Below are positions 48,555-57,600 of a stretch of DNA of 64,000 nt, one piece after another (within the stretch, counting starts at the first letter, position 1; each line of letters opens with the position of its first letter). Origin of the DNA: Collinsella sp. Lineage in GTDB: Bacteria; Actinomycetota; Coriobacteriia; Coriobacteriales; Coriobacteriaceae. Location of the stretch: NCBI GenBank assembly GCA_031295385.1, contig JAUMOL010000018.1:17035-81034 (forward strand), written 5' to 3'. The position numbers and the translations under genes are program-made. The notes beneath the pieces were generated by a model. It searched no databases. It saw nothing but the letters and a program-made list of their open reading frames with translations, and was not told the origin of the DNA.

Positions 48555-49187
48555 ATGAGCCAAGAGATGATGGACAAGACCTGCCGCGGGTTTGCCGAGG
48601 CGCTTGCCGCGCGCGAGCCGGTTCCCGGCGGTGGCAGCGCGAGCGCCTTTGTGGGCGCGCTGGGCGCCTCGCTGTGCGGAATGGTTGCCCGCTACGGTGC
48701 GACTAATCCCGCGCTTGCTGATCGTGCGGATGACCTGACGCGCGCGTTTGCCCAGGCTGATGAGCTGGCCCAGGAGCTTGTCGAGTTGGTTTCCGAGGAC
48801 GTTCGTGCCTACAGGCGGGTGTCCGCGGCGTACGGTATTCCGCGTGACGATCCGGCTCGAGCGACCGCGATTCAGGATGCGCTGCATGTGGCCGCTATGC
48901 CGCCGTATCGCATTATGGATGCCTGCGGGCGTGCGCTGGCGCTGCTCGAGGACATGGCCGACAAGGGTTCGCGTCAGCTGCTGTCCGATGTGGCGTGCGG
49001 CGCCGTGTTCTGCCGTGCCGCTATGCAGGGCGCGAGCTTGACGCTCTTTGCGAACACCACGTCTATGAAAGATCGCGCTCGTGCTGAGGAGCTCGAGACG
49101 GCGTGTGATGAGTTGCTCGACACATGGTTGCCGCGCGCCGATGCGCTGGCGCGCCGTGCTGCCGACGCCGCAAGAAAGAGGGGATAG
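48555..49187 (+). CDS. fchA: Cyclodeaminase/cyclohydrolase family protein (FchA-like)
   Basis: Family of formiminotetrahydrofolate cyclodeaminase, whose FchA members hydrolyse methenyl-THF to 10-formyl-THF. 210 residues. The hallmark REPVPGGGSASAFVGALGASL lies at about residues 19-40, followed by a long helical bundle with MPPYRIMDAC and VACGAVFCRAAM. The start at 48555 has GAAGGTG 7 bases upstream. folD begins 3 bases after its stop, so the two are cotranscribed. This pairing is discussed with folD, which lacks cyclohydrolase residues. Confidence 0.88.
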   Translation: MSQEMMDKTCRGFAEALAAREPVPGGGSASAFVGALGASLCGMVARYGATNPALADRADDLTRAFAQADELAQELVELVSEDVRAYRRVSAAYGIPRDDPARATAIQDALHVAAMPPYRIMDACGRALALLEDMADKGSRQLLSDVACGAVFCRAAMQGASLTLFANTTSMKDRARAEELETACDELLDTWLPRADALARRAADAARKRG

Positions 49188-49189
49188 CC

Positions 49190-50044
49190 ATGGCAGAGCT
49201 GCTGAAGGGTGTTCCCGTTGCCCGCGCTTTGACCGAGGAGCTCGCTGCTCGCTGCGTGGCTTTGCGCGAGCGCGGCGTTGTGCCGACACTGGCCATCGTT
49301 CGTGTGGGCGAGCGCGAGGACGACCTGTCCTACGAGCGCGGTGCCCTCAAGCGCTGCGAAAAGGTTGGCATTGAAGCTCGTCGCGTGTTGCTGCCTGCCG
49401 ATGTTTCGCAGGATGAGCTGCTGGCGGCCATCGAGGACATCAATGCCGACCCCGCTGTTCATGGCTGCCTGATGTTTCGTCCGTTGCCTGCTGGGCTTGA
49501 CGAGGACGCAGTTGCCGCGGCACTCGATCCTGCCAAGGATGTTGACTCCATGACGCCGGCCTCGCTGCTTACCACGCTTTCGGGGCGAGGCGAGGGCTTT
49601 GCTCCTTGCACGGCCGAGGCCGTGCTGTCGTTGCTGGACCATTACGGCCTTGAGCTGGATGGTGCCAAAGTCGTGGTCGTCGGTCGATCGCTGGTGATTG
49701 GCCGTCCCGTTGCCGCCATGCTTACGGCTCGCAATGCCACAGTGACGACGTGCCATACGCATACGCGCGACTTGGCTGCCGAGTGCCGTTCTGCCGACAT
49801 TGTTGTTGCCGCGGTTGGACGTGCACGCACGATAGGCGCGGATGCGGTTCGCGAGGGCCAGACGATTATCGATGTGGGCATTAACTGGGACGAGGCCGCT
49901 GGCAAGCTGGTCGGCGACGTCGATTTTGATGCTGCGGAGCCGATCGTTGGCGCAATTACTCCCGTGCCGGGTGGCGTGGGCGCTGTAACGACGGCGATTC
50001 TCGCCAAGCACGTGATCGAGGCGGCGGAGCGCGCATCGAAATAG
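49190..50044 (+). CDS. folD: Methylene-THF dehydrogenase FolD, probably without cyclohydrolase
   Basis: 284 residues, the NADP-dependent FolD fold. Seen: the catalytic-domain start VPTLAIVRVGEREDDLSYERGALKRCEKVG (31-60), KDVDSMTPASL (116-126), the Rossmann motif VVVVGRSLVIGRPVA and the ending PVPGGVGAVT. By alignment with E. coli FolD, Tyr50 is kept (Y48) and Asp121 is kept (D119), but Lys54 is Ala52 and Gln98 is Phe96. Lys54 is required for cyclohydrolase in E. coli. A dehydrogenase-only enzyme fed by FchA is therefore likely; this is inference from those residues. Confidence 0.9.
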   Translation: MAELLKGVPVARALTEELAARCVALRERGVVPTLAIVRVGEREDDLSYERGALKRCEKVGIEARRVLLPADVSQDELLAAIEDINADPAVHGCLMFRPLPAGLDEDAVAAALDPAKDVDSMTPASLLTTLSGRGEGFAPCTAEAVLSLLDHYGLELDGAKVVVVGRSLVIGRPVAAMLTARNATVTTCHTHTRDLAAECRSADIVVAAVGRARTIGADAVREGQTIIDVGINWDEAAGKLVGDVDFDAAEPIVGAITPVPGGVGAVTTAILAKHVIEAAERASK

Positions 50045-50083
50045 GCGTTTGGGGCTGTTTGAGGGGTTAGCTATATACCACGC

Positions 50084-50308
50084 GGTCAAAAAATGCCAAA
50101 TATGAGTACTGCTGCCAAGATAGTCACAAATGTTTTATGACATTTGGGCTTCCTAGCGATATCCATTATCGTTAGGAAGCCAATTTATTGAACCTATGGG
50201 GAATAACGTTGTCTTGCTTTTGGACAATTGGGGATTTCCGGCACTCATTACAAGGAAATTTGCTGCCACTAAATTGGTGACAGTACTCATATTTGGCATT
50301 TTTTGACC
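50084..50308. mobile_element. 225-bp MITE-like element with 28-bp perfect terminal inverted repeats
   Basis: The ends 50084-50111 and 50281-50308 are perfect reverse complements over 28 bases (GGTCAAAAAATGCCAAATAT onwards). Inside, a second hairpin pairs 50147-50160 with 50168-50181 at 13 of 14 positions. There is no open frame of useful length, and the AT-rich content differs from the flanks. Non-autonomous miniature transposable elements have this structure. Target-site duplication is not evident. Confidence 0.8.
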
Positions 50309-50397
50309 ACGGGGGCTGCCGAGGCCGTGGTTTCGCCCTTTCTGCGCCGAAGCGATACACTGTTGCCGTTTGATTTCTTCGCTCAAGGAGGATGCGC

Positions 50398-51921
50398 ATG
50401 CCGTGCACAACGATTTTGGTTGGTAAGAACGCGAGCTACGACGGGTCGACGCTGGTCGCCCGCAACGAGGATTCGTCCAACGGGGTGTTTGAGCCCAAGC
50501 GCATGCGCGTAGTGCATCCCGACGAGCAGCCGCGTGTCTACACGAGTGTCCTGAGCCACCTGACCGTTGAACTGCCCGACAATCCCATGCGTTACACAAG
50601 CGTTCCCGACGTTGTCCCGGGTCATGGCATTTGGGCCGAGGCCGGTTTCAACGAGCTCAACGTTGGCATGTCCGCAACCGAGACGCTTACCACCAACGAG
50701 CGCGTCCGCGGCGCCGATCCACTCGTGGACTACGTGCCCGCCAAGGGCAACGAGGGCGACGAAGGCTATGTTCCGGCGCAGCCCGGCGGTCTGGGCGAGG
50801 AGGACATGGTGACCCTGGTCCTACCGTACGCCAAGTCCGCCCGCGACGGCGTGCGTATCCTGGGCGACCTGCTCGAGCGCTACGGTACCTACGAGAACAA
50901 CGGCATCGCCTTGAGTGACGTGGACGAGATCTGGTGGCTCGAGACTATCGGCGGCCACCACTGGATCGCCAAGCGCGTGCCCGATGACGCCTATGTGACC
51001 ATGCCCAACCAGCTGGGTATCGACAGCTTTGACCTGGACGACGCCGAGGGCGCCCAGGCAGACCACATGTGCTCCGCCGACCTGCGCTCCTGGATGGCCG
51101 AGTGGCATCTGGACCTGACGCTGGGTGTTAAGGGCGACGGTCCCGCCGCGGTCTTCAACCCGCGCGAGGCCTTTGGCTCGCACGGCGACAGCGACCACGT
51201 CTACAACACGCCGCGCGCCTGGTACATGCAGCGCTGCCTCAACCCCAGCGATGTGTGGGACGGCCCCGACGCCGACTACACGCCCGAGAGCGACGACATC
51301 CCCTGGAGCCGCGTGCCCGAGCGCAAGGTGACCCTCGAGGACATCAAGTACGTGCTTTCGAGCCACTACCAGGGCACGGAGTACGACTGCTACGGCAGCA
51401 AGGGTACGCCCGCCACACGCGGTGCCTATCGTCCCATCGGCATCAATCGCAACAGCCAGCTCGCCGTGCTGCAGCTGCGCCCCTATGCGCAGCCGGCGTA
51501 TCGCGCCGTACAGTGGATGGCGTTTGGCTCTAACCCGTTTAACGCGCTCGTGCCGCTGTACGCCAATGTCGAGACCATGCCCGAGTACTATGCCGACACG
51601 CAGGCTCGCGTGACGTCCGAAAACTTCTACTGGGCCAACCGCCTGATCGGCGCGCTGGCCGACGTCCGTTTTCATGAGTGCGGCCGCGCCGTGGAGGACT
51701 ACCAGGAGAAGGTCGGTGGCATGGGCCACAAGCAGATCCATGACGTCGACGCTGCCGTAGCCGCCCTGCCCGAGGCCGAGGTGCCTGCCGAGCTTGCACG
51801 CGCCAATGAGGCCTTTGCCGAGCGTGTTCGCGTGGAGACCGATGCTCTACTGGGCAAGGTGCTCTACACCACGAGCTGCGCCATGAAGAACTCTTTCGCG
51901 ATGAACGACAACGTGAGGTAG
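50398..51921 (+). CDS. C69-family dipeptidase
   Basis: An N-terminal-nucleophile hydrolase of peptidase family C69. 507 residues from the ATG at 50398. The Cys at position 3 (MPCTTILVGKNASYDGSTLVARNED) becomes the N-terminal nucleophile after processing. AAGGAG lies 7 bases upstream; the ATG at 50392 is too close to it. Family features include GIWAEAGFNELNVGMSATET, the Trp-rich IWWLETIGGHHWIAKRVPDD and NYFWANRLIGALAD-like ends. No export signal, so cytosolic breakdown of dipeptides is likely. Confidence 0.93.
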   Translation: MPCTTILVGKNASYDGSTLVARNEDSSNGVFEPKRMRVVHPDEQPRVYTSVLSHLTVELPDNPMRYTSVPDVVPGHGIWAEAGFNELNVGMSATETLTTNERVRGADPLVDYVPAKGNEGDEGYVPAQPGGLGEEDMVTLVLPYAKSARDGVRILGDLLERYGTYENNGIALSDVDEIWWLETIGGHHWIAKRVPDDAYVTMPNQLGIDSFDLDDAEGAQADHMCSADLRSWMAEWHLDLTLGVKGDGPAAVFNPREAFGSHGDSDHVYNTPRAWYMQRCLNPSDVWDGPDADYTPESDDIPWSRVPERKVTLEDIKYVLSSHYQGTEYDCYGSKGTPATRGAYRPIGINRNSQLAVLQLRPYAQPAYRAVQWMAFGSNPFNALVPLYANVETMPEYYADTQARVTSENFYWANRLIGALADVRFHECGRAVEDYQEKVGGMGHKQIHDVDAAVAALPEAEVPAELARANEAFAERVRVETDALLGKVLYTTSCAMKNSFAMNDNVR

Positions 51922-52020
51922 GGATTTCCCGTCGATCGAATAGCGCTAAAACGCTTTGTCGCTTTCGCTCAATCTTGGGTACAAGAACGCCAATGCAGTT
52001 GTTTGTGATTGGAGATAACC

Positions 52021-52437
52021 ATGGTTATGAAACTCGATCAGCTTGTTAACGGCGCCATTAACGTGGGCTTTGGCGCTGCCGCCGTTGCTGTCGAAGGCGG
52101 CAAGAAGGTCCTCGACGACCTTAACACCAAAGGCGAGCAGGTCCGCAAGGACACCGCCACCCCCGATATCGCCCGCAGTGTGTCCGACATGTTCGAGCAG
52201 GCCGGCGGTACCATCTCCGATCTGACCGAGCGCTTGGGCATGCAGGGCGAGACCGCGGCCCAGCGCGTGCTCGACGAGCTCATTCTGGCTCGCGTCCGCG
52301 TTATGACCGCCCCCGAGCGCACGGCCTTCCTGGCCCATGTGCGCGACATCGTCGATTCGGTCGAGGACAACGTGACCTCGGTGCCCGTCGAGTCCGTTGA
52401 GCCCGACGATGCGAAGGATACCGAAGAGGCCGAGTAG
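52021..52437 (+). CDS. Small acidic phasin-like protein before the ABC1 kinase gene
   Basis: 138 residues, no signal. An N-terminal helical segment (LDQLVNGAINVGFGAAAVAVEGGKKVLDDLNTKGEQVRKD) resembles phasin-like proteins, with long amphipathic helices. The C-terminus is acidic (PVESVEPDDAKDTEEAE). GGAG before the ATG is a good site. The ABC1/UbiB gene begins 8 bases after its stop, so the two form an operon. A partner or substrate role for the kinase is plausible but unproven. Confidence 0.75.
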   Translation: MVMKLDQLVNGAINVGFGAAAVAVEGGKKVLDDLNTKGEQVRKDTATPDIARSVSDMFEQAGGTISDLTERLGMQGETAAQRVLDELILARVRVMTAPERTAFLAHVRDIVDSVEDNVTSVPVESVEPDDAKDTEEAE

Positions 52438-52445
52438 CAGCGCAG

Positions 52446-54209
52446 ATGGCAGATTCCACCACCGATTACAACAATCTAGATCCCTTGGGTGACGAGGCGG
52501 CGGTTGTCGATGAGGTCGATGCCGCCGTCTCGGGCGCTCGCAAAAAGCCGCGCGCTGTCGATATGGTGCCCGAAGAGCCCGACGCGATGGCGCCGGACGA
52601 GGAATACCAGCTCACGCCGGCGGGTCGTCGCGAACGCATTGGGCAGATCGTTCGCCTGGTCAAAAAGTACCGCGTGTGGGATAACCTCACGCCGGTTCGT
52701 TTGCGCCGCCTGCTCGAGGAACTCGGCCCCATGTTCGTCAAGATGGGGCAGATTCTGGCCAACCGGTCCGAGATTCTGCCGCAACGCTTTTGCGATGAGC
52801 TGCGCCGCTTGCGCTCCGACGTGGAGCCGGTGCCGTACGAGGTAGTGCTCCGCTGCTTGGAAGAGGAATACGGCCTGCGCCTGGGGGAGATGTTCGATGC
52901 GATCGACCCCAATCCGCTTGGTAGCGCATCGCTCGCGCAGGTGCACCGCGCTCGTCTGGTGACGGGCGAGGACGTGGCCGTCAAGGTGCAGCGCCCCGGT
53001 GCGCAGCAGGTTATGGCACAGGACATCGATATCATCCGCTCGGTGGTGCGTATCGTTTCCAAGTTCGTCAATACCGATCAATTCGTTGACCTGCATGGCG
53101 TAGTCGAGGAGCTGTGGACCTCGTTTCGCGAGGAGACCAACTTTTTGGCCGAGGCCAAAAACCTCAACGACTTCTACGAGTTCCATAAGAGCGTTCATGG
53201 CGTGACGTGCCCTAAATCCTATCTGGACCTGTGCACCGAGCACGTGGTGGTCATGGATTACGTCGACGGCATTTCGATCGCCGATCCTGAACGCTTAGTG
53301 GCCGAGGGCTATGACCTGGAAAAGATCGGCTCGGCGATTGTCGAGGACTACTCGACGCAGGTGCTCGATGACGGCTTTTTCCATGCCGACCCGCATGCGG
53401 GAAACATCATCCTCAAGGACGGCATCGTTTACTTTATCGACTTGGGCATGGTCGGACGCATGTCGAGTCACGATCGCGGTATCGTCAAGGACATGATTTT
53501 TGCCGTGGCCGAGGGCGACGTGCCAAAGCTCAAGGATTCGCTCATGCGCTTTGCCGTGACGCGCGGCGATTCGGCCGAGCTTGACCATTCGGCCTTTTTG
53601 TCCGACTTGGACTTTATTGTTGCCGACTTTGCCGGGCTCGACCTTAAAGACCTGGATATCGGCGAGTTTTTGACCTCGCTGTTAAACCTCGCGCGCAAAA
53701 ATGACGTTGAGCTGCCGAGCGTGGTGACGATGTTCGCCCGCGGCATGGTGACGCTCGAGGGCCTGTTGACCGAGTACATGCCCAACGTCAACATGATCCA
53801 AATCATCCAGACGCATATTAAAAACGAGAAAAGCACCTATGCGCGCATGCGCGAGATGAGCCGCGACTTTGCAGCGAGCAGTTATCGCGCGGCGAAGGGC
53901 TCGCTCGAGGCGGCCGAGTATCTGGGCTTGGCTTCGCGTATGCTTACGCGCGGCCAGCTTAAGGTGAACACGCAGATCATGAGCAGCGATAAGGCGCTGC
54001 GACAGCTAGGTGGGATTATCGACCGCATGTCGATGGCAATTGTGATCGCCGGTCTGTTTATCGGTTCGTCGGTGGTGTACTACGCGCGCATCGAGCCGGT
54101 TGTGTTTGGTATCCCGGTCATTGGCTTTATGGGCTACGTGAGCGCGCTGGTGCTGGCGCTTATGTTGGGCCGCAATATCTGGCTCAACAGTCACGGCGGC
54201 AAGCACTAG
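52446..54209 (+). CDS. ABC1/UbiB-family atypical kinase, membrane-anchored
   Basis: 587 residues. The ABC1 domain shows the family KxGQ motif in LGPMFVKMGQILANRSEILP (near residue 95), the Ala-rich ATP loop GSASLAQVHRA, the kinase Lys in VAVKVQRPG, and the catalytic HADPHAGNIILKDGIVYFIDLGMVGR near residue 315. The C-terminus has two membrane helices (IVIAGLFIGSSVVYY and IGFMGYVSALVLALML). UbiB proteins support isoprenoid-quinone synthesis in other bacteria; which quinone or lipid is served here is not shown. Confidence 0.9.
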   Translation: MADSTTDYNNLDPLGDEAAVVDEVDAAVSGARKKPRAVDMVPEEPDAMAPDEEYQLTPAGRRERIGQIVRLVKKYRVWDNLTPVRLRRLLEELGPMFVKMGQILANRSEILPQRFCDELRRLRSDVEPVPYEVVLRCLEEEYGLRLGEMFDAIDPNPLGSASLAQVHRARLVTGEDVAVKVQRPGAQQVMAQDIDIIRSVVRIVSKFVNTDQFVDLHGVVEELWTSFREETNFLAEAKNLNDFYEFHKSVHGVTCPKSYLDLCTEHVVVMDYVDGISIADPERLVAEGYDLEKIGSAIVEDYSTQVLDDGFFHADPHAGNIILKDGIVYFIDLGMVGRMSSHDRGIVKDMIFAVAEGDVPKLKDSLMRFAVTRGDSAELDHSAFLSDLDFIVADFAGLDLKDLDIGEFLTSLLNLARKNDVELPSVVTMFARGMVTLEGLLTEYMPNVNMIQIIQTHIKNEKSTYARMREMSRDFAASSYRAAKGSLEAAEYLGLASRMLTRGQLKVNTQIMSSDKALRQLGGIIDRMSMAIVIAGLFIGSSVVYYARIEPVVFGIPVIGFMGYVSALVLALMLGRNIWLNSHGGKH

Positions 54210-54260
54210 AGGCTGCGGCCGTCACCGCATTTTCCTATCGCAAACAATAGCTTTTACCTT

Positions 54261-54288
54261 GGGCTTCGCCTGCGTGCGAGGCCCTTTT
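54261..54288 (+). terminator. Terminator after the ABC1 kinase gene
   Basis: Arms GGGCTTCGC (54261-54269) and GCGAGGCCC (54276-54284) pair at 8 of 9 positions, then TTTT. Confidence 0.7.
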
Positions 54289-54329
54289 GCGTGATATCAT
54301 TTTGACGGTAATAATCGATGGCCTAGATG

Positions 54330-54505
54330 GTGGTGCGGAGACGCACGAATGCGCGGTTATCCTGCGCATTTGGGAGAATCGGGGTGCAAGTCCCCAGCTG
54401 TACCAGTAACCGTAATTCCTCTTGGCTCGGGATGCTCGCGTCGCAGATCGGACGACGTGCCCGAGTCGTTAAGGTTAAGTCGGATCGCCTCCCGTCTTGC
54501 ATGCG
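54330..54505 (+). promoter_or_regulatory. Cobalamin riboswitch
   Basis: The region carries the conserved core of the cobalamin aptamer. GGGAGAATCGGGGTGCAAGT at 54371-54390 leads into CCCCAGCTGTACCAGTAACC, then GTAATT (54391-54416). Further on come the paired CTCGG/CCGAG stem and the B12-box-like TTAAGTCGGATCGCCTCCCG (54475-54494). It lies just upstream of the DUF4430 surface-protein operon. Boundaries are approximate and the switching part has no clear U-run, so control at translation is possible. Read by motif, not by covariance search. Confidence 0.82.
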
Positions 54506-54640
54506 GCTTCGGCTTTTGCCGCCGGTGTGCATAGGGCTCTGGAGGGAAGGGGGACCCCGATGGGGGAACTCGAGCGCAACATGCGCGATGACGTGGGGCA
54601 GTCTCAAGGCAACGCTCCAAGTGCAGACAGTAGGAGACAA

Positions 54641-57600
54641 ATGGATATGTTTGAGGACGAGCGCCAGCGCGTCTCGCATCGCCGTGGCGCAATTGCGCGC
54701 GGCGTAGCCAAGCGCGGCCTGGTGGCATTCCTGGCCTTCGCGATGGCCTTTGGCACCACACCGGCTCAGCTGTGGGCCGAGGGCGCCGAGGGCATTGCCG
54801 AGGCTGTGGCTCAGACTGCGACGCCGGGCGAGGACGCAGCGCTTGCGGGCGGTACCGCTGAGCAGAGCGGCGCCGAGGTTTCGGATTCCGAGGGCGCGCC
54901 TGCAGCTAGTGCAGCCACAACAGAGGCAGCAACTGGCGACGAAGGCTCGGCGACGGGGGAGAGCCCTGCCACGAGCGAGCAGTCTTCGACGGCATCCGCT
55001 GGCCAAGTGGGATCTGCCGCCGCGGCTGCCGTTCAGACAGAGAACCCGACAGAAACCGGCGATGTTGCCAAGAAGCAGGTCGAGGTCTCGTTCTCGATTA
55101 TGGGCACCGATGCTGACGGCAAGGCTCAGACCTGGGTGGCACCTACGCAGCTCAAGCTCGACGAGGGCGCGACGGCTGCGGATGCCTTCATTAAGCTGCA
55201 GGAGAAGACGGGCTTCAAGGCGAAGTACGATCCGAACACGGCATACGGTTTCTACCTCGAAAGCATCACATCCCCGAGCGATGGCCGCACGCTTGCCTAC
55301 GATCCGACGACCTATGCCTACTGGCAGCTGTTCGTCGACGGCGCGTCTTCCTCGGTTGGCGCGAGCAGCGTCAAGCTCACCCAGGGGCAGAAGATTGAGT
55401 TTGCCTATACGGCTGGTAGCTCGTCCCCTGTCGTTAAGGACCAGGTTGCCGCAAATGTGACCGTCATTGGTCGCGATGCCCAGGGCAAGACTCAGACCTG
55501 GGTCGATAACGCGCAGTATGTGGTGACGTCCGGCTCGAGCGCACTTGACCTTACGAAGGTCGCGCTTGAGGCGAATGGCATCGACGCCGTTGCTGCGGGC
55601 TCCTTCATTCTGAGCCTTAAGTACAACGGTGTTGAACTGGGTACGCCCCAAGATTATTCGACCTATTGGCAGCTGTTCATAAACGGCAAGTCGAGTGACT
55701 ATACGGCGGACAATGTCACCATCCATGTTGGCGATACCGTCACGTGGTTCTACGGTGGCTGGGGCGACCAGCTGCCCTCTGATTCCGTTCATGCTTCCGT
55801 TCAGGTGCTTGGTAAGGACAAGGACGGCAAGCAGCAGATTTGGGCTTCGACGGGCCAGACGAGTCTCAAGGCAGGCTCTACTGCCAAGGATCTCCTTGAG
55901 CAGACCGGCCTTACTCTCGATGCTGGCGAATCGTCTTGGGGCTGGTTCCTCAACGGCATTACTTCGCCGTTTGATGGTAAGTCCTATGGCTGGGATGCTG
56001 CGACCAAGAGCTATTGGCGCTTCTACGTAAATGGCAAGTTCGCCGACGTTGGCGCCGGTGCCTACAAGCTCCAGGAGGGTGACGCCGTCACCTTTATGTA
56101 TGGTGCTGACGCCGATGCCCTCCCCGGTCAGGTGCTTGGATCCGCCGATGTTATCGGTCCCGATGTCAACGGGAACAATACGCGTTGGGGCACGGCAAGC
56201 AATGTTTCTCTGCCCGAAGGCTCCACGGCCCAGAACCTTATTGAGGCAGTTCTGAAGGCCAAGGGCGTTGCGTACAACGGCTCCCAGAGTGGTGAGTACT
56301 GGTTCCTGAATTCCATTACTTCGCCGTTCGATCACAAGCCGTATGGTTGGGATGCTGCGACCAATAAATATTGGCATCTGTATATCAACGGAGAGCCCTC
56401 CTTACTCTGCGCCAATCAGATTACGCTCAAGAGCGGCGATAAGGTCACGCTTGCCTATACCACCGATAATTCGCCCATGCCCGATCCCGACAAGATTGTC
56501 GTGGATCCGAGCGCGACGACTCCTGATTGGGATGCCGAGTGGGCCGGCTACGGCAACAGTGGCAACGGTTCGACCGTAACGGATGCCAAGACGCCTGCGC
56601 AGGCTTCCGGTCTTAAGTGGGCCTTCGATTGGAAGGCCGAGTCTGGTCAGCAGTATGCCAACTGCAGCGAACCTGTCATCGCCAACGGCTTTGTGTACAT
56701 CGCGACCGAGAACGAGCTCATTAAGATCGATTCGTCCACGGGCAAAAAGGTTGCCTCTGCGCCGCTTGCCTCCAAGGTGAGCTATACCTCCCGTCCGATC
56801 TATACCAATGGCCTTATCATCGTTCCGCTCAACGGCGGTGCGGTCCAGGCGATTACTGCAGACAAGCTGATCTGCAAGTGGCTGACGCCTGGTTTGACGG
56901 ACTTGACGCAGAGCTCCTGCACCGTCGTTTCGGACGGCGAGTACGTCTATGTAGGCTCGGTCGATATTTCGTATGACGAGAATTACAATGCGACCTACGG
57001 CAACGGCTCCTTTGCGCGCATTAAGATTGCCACGGGCGAAGTTTCTTGGCAGAACATCGACCCTGCCGAGGGCTATTACTGGACTGGTGCGGCTTTGACG
57101 GATAAGTATGCCATCGTTCCTACGAGCGCGGGTACGCTTAAGTGCATTGATAAGACGACGGGCGATGTCGTTTCGACCATGAAGCTCGGCGCTGTCGCAA
57201 ATGCCGATTGCATTGCCGATCCGTCCAATGGTTCGACCTTCTATCAGATGACGCACGACGGAAAGCTCCATGTGATTTCGCTTTCGGCGAAGGGCGTGCT
57301 GAGTGAACAGAAGACGGTTGATCTGGGCCTTACGAATAATCTGAGCGCTTCTGCGGTGTCTGGTGACAATCTGATTGTCGGCGGACAGACGGCTACTGGC
57401 TCTGCTCTGGTTCTCTATAACCTGAAGACGGGTAAGACCACGATGGTCGCTGCTGCCGACGGCAAGGCGCTGCCGGCTGGCCTCAACGGTATTGCTGCTA
57501 CTCCGCTGGTGAGTGTTCAGGGCGGCAAGACCTATGTGTACTTCACCGTTAACAGCGCGGATAGCAAGGATTACGTCAACTACTCTGCTGGTGGTGGCGT

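Noticed and set aside
50084..50308. CRISPR array or attenuator reading of the inverted repeats
   Set aside because: Only two inverted, not direct, repeats; better explained as a miniature element.
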